A DNA stretch of 11,335 nt from Oscillospiraceae bacterium (GCA_022508705.1 JAFLUO010000058.1:1-11335), one strand, 5' to 3'; shown: positions 1 to 6,489, counted from the first letter of the stretch. Notes: generated by a model from the letters alone, not told the origin. A program made the numbers and translations.

Positions 1-67
1 AATGAAGGAAAGAAAGAAATACGGTCTCAAAGGCGCTCGCCGTGCACCGCAGTTCAGCAAACGATAA
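1..67 (+). CDS. rpsI: 30S ribosomal protein S9, C-terminal end (partial)
   Basis: Only the last 21 codons are present (2-64), with the stop TAA at 65-67; the gene begins before the window. The visible residues read MKERKKYGLKGARRAPQFSKR in two overlapping parts: a basic KERKKYGLKGARRAP stretch and the terminal PQFSKR. This is the highly conserved S9 tail, which in ribosomes reaches into the 30S P site and contacts the anticodon stem of tRNA. In Firmicutes rpsI normally follows rplM (L13) in a two-gene operon, so the missing upstream part is expected to be rplM-rpsI. A strong intrinsic terminator follows 23 bases after the stop, which fits rpsI being the last gene of its operon. The identification rests on the conserved tail alone but is distinctive. 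Confidence 0.95.
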   Translation, partial: MKERKKYGLKGARRAPQFSKR

Positions 68-90
68 TTTACTATATTATCAAAGTATTG

Positions 91-124
91 AAACCCCCGA
101 AACCTTTACGGATTCGGGGTTTTA
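91..124 (+). terminator. Intrinsic terminator of the rpsI operon
   Basis: CCCCGAA (95-101) pairs with TTCGGGG (113-119), and CC (103-104) with GG (110-111), around a TTTAC loop. There is one A-A mismatch. Flanking AAA (91-93) can pair with TTT (120-122) past a bulged C. A T-rich tail follows. The reverse strand has only a short T run, so termination there is expected to be weaker. Confidence 0.85.
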
Positions 125-138
125 TTTATGTCTTAAAA

Positions 139-181
139 TTTGTCGATGTTTTTGCCTGTAATATTGAAAGAGACCGACAAA
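139..181 (-). terminator. Possible weak terminator of the minus-strand membrane protein gene
   Basis: Read on the minus strand just after the stop at 189, TTTGTCG (181-175) can pair with CGACAAA (145-139), followed by TTTT. The loop is 29 nt, which is long for an intrinsic terminator, so this is tentative. The rpsI terminator read in reverse could serve instead. Confidence 0.3.
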
Positions 182-188
182 CCGAGAT

Positions 189-572
189 TTATTTTTTGAT
201 TTTCCTGTAAATAACATAATCGCTTAACAGCAAAAGAAACACAGATGGAATAACAAAAAATAATAGTAACCAGCCGTCCACTCCTGGAAAATACTCACTG
301 TCAGCAGTAGTTATTATATCATAAACAGCAAATAAAAAAGAGCCAAATCCAATAACAATGTCAGTTATAGCAAAAATCCGGTAGGCAGATACGTTTTTGT
401 TAACTCGCTTAACAATGCTAACGCAAAGAAGACAAATGAACAGAATTGAAAAACATACAGCAGATAATACTAAAGCGGTTTCAAAATTTGATGGATAGGT
501 AACCAACTCTGCCACCCAACAAATAATCGCTAAAAAGAGTGAAACAATTGTACCTATCAGAGCCTTGGACAT
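189..572 (-). CDS. Small four-helix integral membrane protein, unknown function
   Basis: I do not recognise the family. The 127-residue protein has four hydrophobic segments at about residues 4-24, 32-54, 64-87 and 99-121. Short polar turns separate them: a basic KRVNK loop near 55-59 and an acidic turn around 89-96. It ends in a basic YRKIKK tail, which suggests that the C-terminus is cytoplasmic. There is no signal-peptidase site, cysteine pair or catalytic motif. The ATG start is supported by AGAGG about ten bases upstream on the minus strand and by a well-formed promoter at 608-636. The gene stands alone, convergent with rpsI. Its AT-rich codon use is typical of a small accessory gene. 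The four-helix layout resembles several small DUF families of Firmicutes, but I cannot pick one. Confidence 0.75.
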   Translation of the reverse strand: MSKALIGTIVSLFLAIICWVAELVTYPSNFETALVLSAVCFSILFICLLCVSIVKRVNKNVSAYRIFAITDIVIGFGSFLFAVYDIITTADSEYFPGVDGWLLLFFVIPSVFLLLLSDYVIYRKIKK

Positions 573-607
573 AATAATTACCTCTGAAAATTTCAGTTAT
601 CGAACTA

Positions 608-636
608 ATTATACCACATATAATATCAATCTTCAA
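608..636 (-). promoter_or_regulatory. Sigma-A-type promoter of the minus-strand membrane protein gene
   Basis: On the minus strand, TTGAAG (636-631) and TATAAT (613-608) are separated by exactly 17 bases. The predicted start is near 601, giving a leader of about 28 nt before the ATG at 572, with AGAGG in it. Seen directly; activity is inferred. Confidence 0.75.
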
Positions 637-791
637 TATTTCACAATTATGCAATTCTAATAAAACCCGTCGCCAATGCAACATAACAGGGGAATGACTG
701 AAAAATCCACTAAAAAATTAAAAATAAATTTCCTATATATAATAGTATATAATAAATAATGTATATTTTTGAAATTTATGGCATATAATAT

Positions 792-911
792 TGTAAAAAT
801 ACAAGCTTAAATGTGTACAAAAATAGTCTTAAAAGTATCAATTTGTAACTGTTTTTGTAACCGTTTTGTAATATTTTGCGACTTTTTTAAAAAACTCACA
901 AAAATTGTAAC
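792..911 (+). promoter_or_regulatory. Cluster of TGTWAH hexamers, candidate WalR (YycF)-type sites
   Basis: The gap 637-1027 holds no credible gene. Inside it, TGTWAH hexamers occur on the plus strand at 792-797, 844-849, 856-861, 867-872 and 906-911. The pair 856-861 (TGTAAC) and 867-872 (TGTAAT) is spaced by exactly five bases, matching the published Firmicute WalR consensus TGTWAH-N5-TGTWAH. The neighbouring pair is spaced by six. WalR controls wall hydrolase genes, including the 3D-domain gene yocH in Bacillus subtilis, and the next gene here is a 3D-domain wall protein. Against this, the array lies about 150-270 bases upstream of the predicted transcription start, and such hexamers are easily formed in AT-rich DNA. 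The gap could also include transcription signals that I missed. Confidence 0.4.
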
Positions 912-1027
912 AGTTTTTAAAGACAAAACCGCAATATATTGTGGTAAAAACAAGAATTTACGGGTATTTAGTCAAAAATTAACATTTGGCTTTATATAAT
1001 TTGCACAAAAAGAGATTGTCGAAAAAA

Positions 1028-1056
1028 TTGACTTTTTTTTAAGATGTGGGTATAAT
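1028..1056 (+). promoter_or_regulatory. Strong sigma-A-type promoter of the 3D-domain gene
   Basis: TTGACT (1028-1033) and TATAAT (1051-1056) are separated by 17 bases, a near-consensus promoter. Transcription should start near 1063, about 175 bases ahead of the ATG. GTTACA (1064-1069), the reverse complement of a TGTAAC hexamer, lies right at the predicted start. Confidence 0.85.
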
Positions 1057-1062
1057 ACGCAA

Positions 1063-1238
1063 AGTTACAAGGTAAAGGGACTTTTTTGTCCTGCCCTTGT
1101 GATTTAAAATAAGAATCAATTGGCGAGAATAACGGTCGAACCTTAAGCGATTCGCAAAACCCCTTTTCAAAGGAGGCGGAGCGATAGCGCAAGTGGCTTT
1201 TGCATTTGTTTGGTGCGGCTTATTAAAGGAGCAAACTG
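1063..1238 (+). ncRNA. Long structured 5' leader of the 3D-domain gene, class unknown
   Basis: This untranslated leader shows several possible helices. ACAAGG (1067-1072) pairs with CCTTGT (1095-1100), topped by GGAC/GTCC (1078-1081/1088-1091) with a T6 loop. GCGA (1123-1126) pairs with TCGC (1152-1155) around GGT/ACC (1134-1136/1140-1142). CCCCTT (1160-1165) pairs with AAGGaGG (1170-1176). GTTTG (1208-1212) pairs with CAAAC (1232-1236), placing the Shine-Dalgarno AAAGGAG (1225-1231) in its loop. I looked for the c-di-AMP (ydaO) hallmarks, because that riboswitch class controls wall hydrolase genes, and did not find them. No terminator-like T run precedes the gene, so any control would more likely act on translation or RNA stability. 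Confidence 0.45.
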
Positions 1239-2483
1239 ATGATTAAAAATTATAAGGGGCGTGCGAAGGCTATAAACGGTTATTTAATCCGTTCCTTAGC
1301 ACTTATTATGGCACTTGTTATTGCTTGGGCCGTAACTGCATTCGCTGCCGCTAATGAGTCGTACACAGTTGACATCTATGACGGCTCAGAGGTTACAAGA
1401 GTTGAAACATCTAAAAAAGATGCGAACGCAATTGTTTCCGAAGCTGAAATTTCTGTTTCAGAAAACGACAAGTTAATATTAAACGATTTTGTACCGGGTT
1501 CACAGAGCAAAATTATTATTTGCCGTGAATCTAAAATCAGGTTTACTGATGTAAACGGACACACAAACGAATATCTTTTTGCAGGAAGAGTAAACGAATT
1601 TCTTTCCTCACAGGGAATAGAAATCAGCGATGACACTTTTTTGAGTGTAAGTTCCACCGCTATTTGCTATGACGGAATGGAAATTGTAATGGCTTCTCTT
1701 TACAATGTAACCGTGAATTATGACGGCAAAAGCAAGGCTGTCAGCTCTGCGGCCGCTAATGTAGGCGAGATGCTTAGTGAAATAGGCATTACTTTAAAGG
1801 AAAATGACGAGGTTGAGCCATCTCTTGACACTCCTATTTCCGAAGGCCTCACGGTAAATGTTTTAAGAGTTGAGTATAATTCCTACGAAAAGGAAGAAAC
1901 AATTTCTTTCACTAAAAAAACCGAATATTCAGCCTCAATGGAAAAAGGCACGACAAAGGTTACTCAAAAGGGCGTTGACGGACAAAAGCATGTAGTTTAC
2001 AAAGAAAAAATTGTAAACGGCAAAGTTGTAAATACAACCGTTGAGAGTGAAAAAGAAATTGTTGCTCCTGTTCCTCAGATTACAACTGTCGGAACTAAAA
2101 CAGTGGGTAATGCAACTGTTATCAAAAACTCATCAGCCATTTCAGAGCTTCAAATGCCGTCTCAATATACATTGGACTCAAACGGCATTCCCACAAGCTA
2201 TAAATACACAATAAGCGGCAGATCGGCGGCTTATTGCATTCCGGGCGGAACAACCTCAACCGGTAAAAAAGTAAAGCCGGGCTATGTTGCCGTTGACCCT
2301 AATAAGATACCGTACGGAACGAAAATGTATATCGTATCGGACGACGGCATTGTTTACGGATATGCCATTGCGGCGGACACAGGCTCGTTTTCATCCGATA
2401 TTGTTGTTGACCTTTATATGAACTCAACCAGTCAATGCTACTCCTGGGGTTCAAGAAACGTTACGATTTACGTTTTAGGCTAA
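1239..2483 (+). CDS. Exported YabE-like protein with ubiquitin-like, G5 and 3D domains
   Basis: This 414-residue protein probably binds or cleaves peptidoglycan at the cell surface. A basic N-terminus is followed by a hydrophobic segment (about 15-38), a membrane anchor or signal peptide with a possible cleavage site after AFA. Two or three DUF348 ubiquitin-like repeats follow (about 42-210), as in YabE and RpfB. A G5 domain (about 209-282) has the usual VEYNSYEKEETI opening. The 3D domain (about 322-413) keeps the three aspartates: D353 in VAVDP, D380 in AADTG and D391 in VVDLY. It resembles the MltA double-psi barrel of lytic transglycosylases. The usual DTGGAIKG stretch is altered to DTGSFSSD, and C333 and C400 could form a disulfide. 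The start is supported by AAAGGAG seven bases upstream. Whether it is an active transglycosylase is not established. Confidence 0.9.
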   Translation: MIKNYKGRAKAINGYLIRSLALIMALVIAWAVTAFAAANESYTVDIYDGSEVTRVETSKKDANAIVSEAEISVSENDKLILNDFVPGSQSKIIICRESKIRFTDVNGHTNEYLFAGRVNEFLSSQGIEISDDTFLSVSSTAICYDGMEIVMASLYNVTVNYDGKSKAVSSAAANVGEMLSEIGITLKENDEVEPSLDTPISEGLTVNVLRVEYNSYEKEETISFTKKTEYSASMEKGTTKVTQKGVDGQKHVVYKEKIVNGKVVNTTVESEKEIVAPVPQITTVGTKTVGNATVIKNSSAISELQMPSQYTLDSNGIPTSYKYTISGRSAAYCIPGGTTSTGKKVKPGYVAVDPNKIPYGTKMYIVSDDGIVYGYAIAADTGSFSSDIVVDLYMNSTSQCYSWGSRNVTIYVLG

Positions 2484-2509
2484 ATAAAAAATGAATATTT
2501 AACTTTATA

Positions 2510-2540
2510 GGGGGAGGGCTTTATGCCTTCCCTTACTTTT
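2510..2540 (+). terminator. Intrinsic terminator after the 3D-domain gene
   Basis: GGGAGGGC (2512-2519) pairs with GCCTTCCC (2525-2532), with one G-T wobble and a TTTAT loop. The tail TTACTTTTT is an interrupted T run, so termination may be moderate. Confidence 0.75.
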
Positions 2541-2589
2541 TGCTATTTAAATTCAACCGTTGTTAGAAAAAATTTCTGCAAATAGGTTA

Positions 2590-2618
2590 TTGTTATATTT
2601 GGTGGAATGTTATATTAT
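2590..2618 (+). promoter_or_regulatory. Likely promoter of the XRE regulator gene
   Basis: TTGTTA (2590-2595) and TATTAT (2613-2618) are 17 bases apart, a moderate sigma-A match. An overlapping TATATT at 2611-2616 gives a 15-base spacer. The start would fall about 30 bases ahead of the GTG start codon. XRE regulators often repress themselves, but I see no clear dyad here. Confidence 0.5.
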
Positions 2619-2653
2619 AAAATCACAAGCTTTGAAAATAATGAGGTGATGAA

Positions 2654-3724
2654 GTGAATATTTATTTGGGTGAAAATATAAAAAAGCTTCGGAAGAAAAG
2701 GGATTTAACTCAGGAAAAGCTTGCAGATTTAATTGGTGTGTCATTTCAGGCAATCAGCAAGTGGGAGCGGGGAGAGAGCTTTCCCGATATTACAATACTG
2801 CCCGTTATTGCAGATTTTTTCGGCTGTACAATAGACGATTTGTTTGGTGTGGATAAAGCAAAAAATGAGCAGATAATAAATGAATATCTTGATTTTTACA
2901 GCAAAGAATGTTCAAAAAACAGGGAATTAACCTTTAAGAAATTCCAACAGGCAGTTAAGGAATTCCCTAATGATTTTCGTATTCTTGTGAGATATATGGA
3001 GCTGTTAAATGAGTATACTGAATTTGATAAAGCATCAAATGAAATGATGTCGATTTATGAAAAAATACAGAACAACTGCACAGATGATCATATCAGAATA
3101 TGGTCAAAACGGATAATTTGTGACCATCTTATGATGAAATTTGACTGCTTAGGATTTGACGAAAAATACCTGCAAAAGGTAAATGACATTATCAGTACCT
3201 TGCCTGCAATGAGTGACTCAAGAGAGTATCTTTCAATGTGCTTTAACAGGGATAATTCAAGAAGGTATGAAAGTCACGAAGAGACAATTGAGGAACTGCT
3301 GTATTTACTCCAAAGCACAATAATCGGCTACTGTTATTATGACGATAATTTTTCTGCCCAATACAAAATAAACGTTATAAAGCATATGAACGGGCTTTTC
3401 CAAATTGTTGACGGGGAAAACAAGTACAGCAAAAACAGGATTCATATAATTTATAACTGCGGTCATTTAGGGCATCTTCACTGTGAAATCGGTGACAGGG
3501 AAAATGCAATAAAATATCTTAGAATTGCCGCTTGGCTTGCAAAAGATTTAGATTCGCACCCTGAAATAATGGAAAGAATAGCCCGTTTTTATGAGAAGGA
3601 AAAACAAATTCTACCTTTGAGTATGTGCACTCGAATGACTAAACTTATGTGTGAGCATTACCGTTTACCTGAGGATTTCAAATCTACACTTGAATTTCAG
3701 GAAATACTGAAAATTATGGAATGA
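2654..3724 (+). CDS. XRE-family transcriptional regulator with long helical C-terminal region
   Basis: Residues 5-62 form a Cro/CI-type helix-turn-helix: LRKKRDLTQEKLADLIGV, then the recognition helix region FQAISKWERG, then FPDITILPVIADFF. This is the common clostridial XRE form that closes with IDDLFG. The remaining ~290 residues are charged and apparently all helical, with repeated Leu/Tyr/Ala spacing that suggests TPR-like repeats. Such C-termini in Firmicutes often act as sensor or partner-binding modules, for example in peptide-sensing regulators, but I cannot name the ligand. There is no membrane segment. The start is GTG, chosen because GAGGTGAT lies just upstream; the ATG at 2650 runs straight into a stop. 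The gene is single, and its targets are unknown. The promoter of the next operon overlaps its stop codon. Confidence 0.85.
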   Translation: MNIYLGENIKKLRKKRDLTQEKLADLIGVSFQAISKWERGESFPDITILPVIADFFGCTIDDLFGVDKAKNEQIINEYLDFYSKECSKNRELTFKKFQQAVKEFPNDFRILVRYMELLNEYTEFDKASNEMMSIYEKIQNNCTDDHIRIWSKRIICDHLMMKFDCLGFDEKYLQKVNDIISTLPAMSDSREYLSMCFNRDNSRRYESHEETIEELLYLLQSTIIGYCYYDDNFSAQYKINVIKHMNGLFQIVDGENKYSKNRIHIIYNCGHLGHLHCEIGDRENAIKYLRIAAWLAKDLDSHPEIMERIARFYEKEKQILPLSMCTRMTKLMCEHYRLPEDFKSTLEFQEILKIME

Positions 3725-3749
3725 CATTTTGAGCGAAATATGGTAAAAT
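3721..3749 (+). promoter_or_regulatory. Promoter of the nnr-lipoprotein-mazF group
   Basis: ATGACA (3721-3726) and TAAAAT (3744-3749) are 17 bases apart. TGG directly before TAAAAT makes it an extended -10 element. The -35 box overlaps the stop codon of the XRE gene. Transcription would start near 3756, about 26 bases ahead of the nnr ATG. Confidence 0.6.
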
Positions 3750-3781
3750 TATTTTAGAATTTTTAGAGGGGTGTGTTGTTT

Positions 3782-5317
3782 ATGTTAGTTTTGACTGTGG
3801 ATGACGTCAGGCTTGTTGAGAAAGAGGCAAATGAAAGCAGTATTTCATATTTACAGCTTATGGAAAATGCAGGCTCTTACTGTGCAAGGGTTATACGCAA
3901 AACCTTTGAAAATACCAATAGGCGAAATGTGCTGATAGTTTGCGGAAAAGGCAAGAACGGCGGTGACGGTTTTGTTATAGCACGAAAACTATTGGAGTAC
4001 GGCTATAATATTACCGTTATGATAACCGCAGGGCTGCCGAAAGACGAAGACTCCTCTGAAATGCTTTCACGAATAAGAGCTTCGGGCGTGCCCATAGTGT
4101 ATTTCGATGAAAATAATGAAAAAATTGATTATTTTCATAATGCGCAGATTATAGTTGACTGTGTTTTCGGCATAGGCTTTAAGGGCGTTGCGGATTCTGT
4201 AAGTGAAAAAGTCTTTAACAGAATAAATTCATCGTCAGCAACCGTTGTGAGCGTTGATATTCCGTCAGGTCTTTACGGGGACAGCGGTGAAATCGGCGGA
4301 GCGCACGTTAAAGCAGACTTAACTGTTGCAGTAACCTGCCTTAAACCCGTTCATGTGCTGAAACCTGCCTGCAATTTCTGCGGTCAGGTGGTAACGGCGC
4401 CGATAGGAATACCGGATGTGTGCTATGAAGTGGCAACATCTCCGCTTTTTTCCTGTAACAGCGAAGATATTAAAAAACTGTTCCCAAAGCGTAAGCACAA
4501 TAGCCATAAAGGTACATACGGTACGGTTCTTTTTATCGGCGGAAGCTACGAAATGCCTGGAGCGGCGTTTATGGCAACATCAGCCGCCGTTAACAGCGGT
4601 ACGGGAATAGTTAAAGCGGCTTTTCCCGATATTGCGTATTCCGCGCTGTCTGCAAAAACGGTTGAGCAGCTTTTAATTCCTCTTCCGAGTAATGAGAACG
4701 GCAGAATTTCCCGAAAAGCACTACCGAGAATAGCAAAAGAATTATCATCATGTTCCGCCGTTGTGATCGGGTGCGGAATGGGTGTTGACAGTGACACGGA
4801 AGAGGTAGTGCGTTATGTAATTGAAAATTCACCCGTGCCCGTAATTCTTGACGCGGACGGAATAAATACGATTAAAGATAATATAGATATATTAGACAGG
4901 GCAAAATCCACCGTGATTTTAACTCCGCATCCCGGTGAAATGTCGCGCCTTGCAAAATGCACCGTTGACGAAATTCAGGCTGACAGATGTGTTGCGGTGA
5001 AAAATTTTGTAAATGCTCAAAATTGTGTTTTAGTACTCAAAGGTTCTTCAACTCTTGTGGGCGAAACGGGCAATGAAAGTATTTACATAAACACAACGGG
5101 CAATCCGGGGCTTGCAACAGGGGGCAGCGGAGATGTTCTTGCAGGCATTATCGGCTCTTTCTGCGCACAAGGGTTATCGCCCTTTGATGCCGCAATAGCA
5201 GGCGCTTACATTCACGGGGAGGCGGGAGATATTGTTTCCGAAAAGTATTCAATGATGGGAAATACTCCTTCACGGCTTTTGGAGCAACTGCCTTTTACTT
5301 TAAAAAAATACGAATGA
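3782..5317 (+). CDS. nnr: Bifunctional NAD(P)H-hydrate repair enzyme (epimerase + ADP-dependent dehydratase)
   Basis: The enzyme repairs NADHX and NADPHX, the hydrated forms of damaged NAD(P)H. The N-terminal YjeF_N epimerase half (about 1-215) interconverts the R and S forms; it shows LMENAG (26-31), GKGKNGGDG (55-63), VDCVFGIG (125-132) and DIPSGL (159-164). The C-terminal ribokinase-like half (about 225-510) dehydrates the S form using ADP; it shows KGTYGTVLFIGG (243-254), DADGIN (357-362), TPHPGE (381-386), KGSS (420-423) and GLATGGSGDVLAG (443-455) with catalytic D451. At 511 residues it is a normal full-length fusion. I prefer ATG 3782 over an in-frame GTG at 3773, because 3773 lies almost against the AGAGGGG ribosome site (3765-3771) and family members begin MxxLT. 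The lipoprotein gene follows after seven bases. Confidence 0.95.
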   Translation: MLVLTVDDVRLVEKEANESSISYLQLMENAGSYCARVIRKTFENTNRRNVLIVCGKGKNGGDGFVIARKLLEYGYNITVMITAGLPKDEDSSEMLSRIRASGVPIVYFDENNEKIDYFHNAQIIVDCVFGIGFKGVADSVSEKVFNRINSSSATVVSVDIPSGLYGDSGEIGGAHVKADLTVAVTCLKPVHVLKPACNFCGQVVTAPIGIPDVCYEVATSPLFSCNSEDIKKLFPKRKHNSHKGTYGTVLFIGGSYEMPGAAFMATSAAVNSGTGIVKAAFPDIAYSALSAKTVEQLLIPLPSNENGRISRKALPRIAKELSSCSAVVIGCGMGVDSDTEEVVRYVIENSPVPVILDADGINTIKDNIDILDRAKSTVILTPHPGEMSRLAKCTVDEIQADRCVAVKNFVNAQNCVLVLKGSSTLVGETGNESIYINTTGNPGLATGGSGDVLAGIIGSFCAQGLSPFDAAIAGAYIHGEAGDIVSEKYSMMGNTPSRLLEQLPFTLKKYE

Positions 5318-5324
5318 GGTAATT

Positions 5325-5828
5325 ATGAAAAAACTGCTTTGCATTTGTTTGAGCCTTTTGTTTTTGGCAGGATGTGCAAAGAAAGAAGATGTAAAAAACA
5401 TAAAAAATGAGCCGCTGGTTCTCAGCGGCTTTAATGCTGTAATAACAACTGATTTTAACGGAATTACTATTTCGTCCAATGTAAGCTATGACCCTGCGGG
5501 CGGATATAACTTTTCATTCAACTCTCCAAAAATTTTAGAGAATCTGACTGTCAGCGGCAAGGACGGTGAATTTACTCTTTCGGGCGAAACGCTTACTTTG
5601 AATCTTCAAAGCGATAAGCTGCCAACCTCAATGATATGTCGGGCGCTCAACGATTGCGTAAACGCTGTCAGCGGAGCGTACCCCATAAAAGACGGTGCAG
5701 GACTTTTTGAGTACGCTTATTCTGTTGACAAAGTGCCGTGCGTGCTTTATACGGATGAAAATAAAAATTTTCAAAAACTGCTTGTGGGCGGTCAGGAATT
5801 TATTTTTGAAAGTTTTTCTTATAACTGA
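5325..5828 (+). CDS. Predicted lipoprotein, possible LolA/YdcC-like fold
   Basis: This 167-residue protein opens with a lipoprotein signal peptide: MKKLL, a hydrophobic core, then the lipobox LAGC with lipidation at C17. It should be anchored on the outer face of the membrane. The mature part alternates hydrophobic and polar residues, with many Gly, Asn and Ser turns (for example ITISSNVSYDP and GEFTLSGETLTLNLQS). This suggests a mostly beta protein. I see no catalytic motif. The gene sits seven bases after nnr, and its GAGG ribosome site overlaps the nnr stop codon, so the two are cotranscribed. In Bacillus and Clostridia a LolA-like lipoprotein (YdcC/GerS-related) often occupies the same place between nnr or acpS and alr-mazEF. 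That position is why I suggest the fold; the sequence alone does not prove it. Confidence 0.8.
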   Translation: MKKLLCICLSLLFLAGCAKKEDVKNIKNEPLVLSGFNAVITTDFNGITISSNVSYDPAGGYNFSFNSPKILENLTVSGKDGEFTLSGETLTLNLQSDKLPTSMICRALNDCVNAVSGAYPIKDGAGLFEYAYSVDKVPCVLYTDENKNFQKLLVGGQEFIFESFSYN

Positions 5829-5971
5829 CAGGGACTTTCAAACTCAAAATTGAATATTATGTATTGCTCCCCTAAATTTTGTCTTAAATGTTTAAATACG
5901 GAATAAAACGGCAAAAATAGTAATATGAAAATCGGGCGAATAAAAAACGCCTATACGGAAGAGTGATACTG

Positions 5972-6316
5972 ATGAATGTTAAAAGAGGGGACATTTATTA
6001 CGCTGATTTAAGTCCTGTTGTAGGAAGCGAGCAGGGCGGAGTAAGACCTGTACTGATAGTTCAAAACGATGTGGGCAATAAATACAGCCCGACTGTTATT
6101 GCGGCAGCTATAACGAGCCAACAGGATAAAACCCGTTTGCCTACGCACATAAATGTGAACGGTGACGGCTGCGGTCTTTCAAAGGATTCCGTTGTACTGC
6201 TTGAACAGGTCAGAACGCTCGACAAACAGAGACTTCGTGAGCGTATGGGAAATTTGTCCCAAACAGATATGTCAAAAGTAAACAGAGCGCTGTTTGTAAG
6301 TTTCGGATTACAATAA
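5972..6316 (+). CDS. mazF: MazF/NdoA-type endoribonuclease toxin
   Basis: This 114-residue protein is a clear PemK/MazF toxin, a ribosome-independent mRNA interferase. It closely follows Bacillus subtilis NdoA (EndoA), with MNVKRGDIYYADLSPVVGSE at the start, then GGVRPVLIVQNDVGN, AAAIT and LLEQVRTLDKQRL. The residues equivalent to catalytic R25 and T48 are both present at the same numbers, so it should be active. The NdoA enzyme cuts at UACAU; whether this one shares that specificity is unknown. I prefer ATG 5972 to the in-frame GTG at 5963, because it matches the family start and sits about ten bases after GGAAG. No MazE-like antitoxin gene is visible on either side. A strong terminator follows. 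No clear promoter or terminator lies in the 143-base gap upstream, so readthrough from nnr is plausible. Confidence 0.95.
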   Translation: MNVKRGDIYYADLSPVVGSEQGGVRPVLIVQNDVGNKYSPTVIAAAITSQQDKTRLPTHINVNGDGCGLSKDSVVLLEQVRTLDKQRLRERMGNLSQTDMSKVNRALFVSFGLQ

Positions 6317-6348
6317 TTCCGGCTTGCAATAGTTTGCTTGAATATCGG

Positions 6349-6374
6349 GAGGTGTCGAAAGGCACCTCTTTTTT
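6349..6374 (+). terminator. Intrinsic terminator after mazF
   Basis: GAGGTGTC (6349-6356) pairs with GGCACCTC (6361-6368), with one wobble, across a GAAA tetraloop. Six T residues follow directly (6369-6374). This is a textbook strong terminator. Confidence 0.93.
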
Positions 6375-6456
6375 GAAATGTAAAAACATATTTTAAAGGA
6401 CTATTTTACATAGTTTTTAAATAATATTAAAAATATGTGAATTTTTAATAAAGTAC

Positions 6457-6485
6457 TTGATTTTTTGGTAAAATATGGCTACAAT
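6457..6485 (+). promoter_or_regulatory. Sigma-A-type promoter of groES-groEL
   Basis: TTGATT (6457-6462) and TACAAT (6480-6485) are 17 bases apart. The predicted start near 6492 falls inside the CIRCE element, so repressor binding would block initiation. Confidence 0.8.
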
Positions 6486-6489
6486 ATAT

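Noticed and set aside
811..999. 62-residue plus-strand frame in the gap before the 3D gene
   Set aside because: No ribosome binding site, a composition dominated by Phe, Lys and Cys typical of translated AT-rich noncoding DNA, and it spans the TGTWAH repeat cluster.
992..1192. 66-residue minus-strand frame
   Set aside because: It runs through the strong plus-strand promoter and structured leader; no domain is recognisable.
1057..1238. c-di-AMP (ydaO) riboswitch in the 3D gene leader
   Set aside because: Attractive from the gene's role, but the conserved GGGG-AACC, GGGGT-AATC and GACAGCTAAC stretches I remember for this class are not present.
1193..1246. Upstream frame GTG 1193 to TAA 1246 overlapping the start of the 3D gene
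   Set aside because: The AAAGGAGG at 1169-1176 is about 16 bases from the GTG, too far for efficient initiation, and the peptide has no recognisable features.
6378..6438. Inverted repeats ATGTAAAA/TTTTACAT (6378/6404) and ACATATTTT/AAAATATGT (6386/6430)
   Set aside because: They are short, overlapping and made almost only of A and T in an AT-rich gap; chance is the simplest explanation, and CIRCE plus the promoter explain groESL control.
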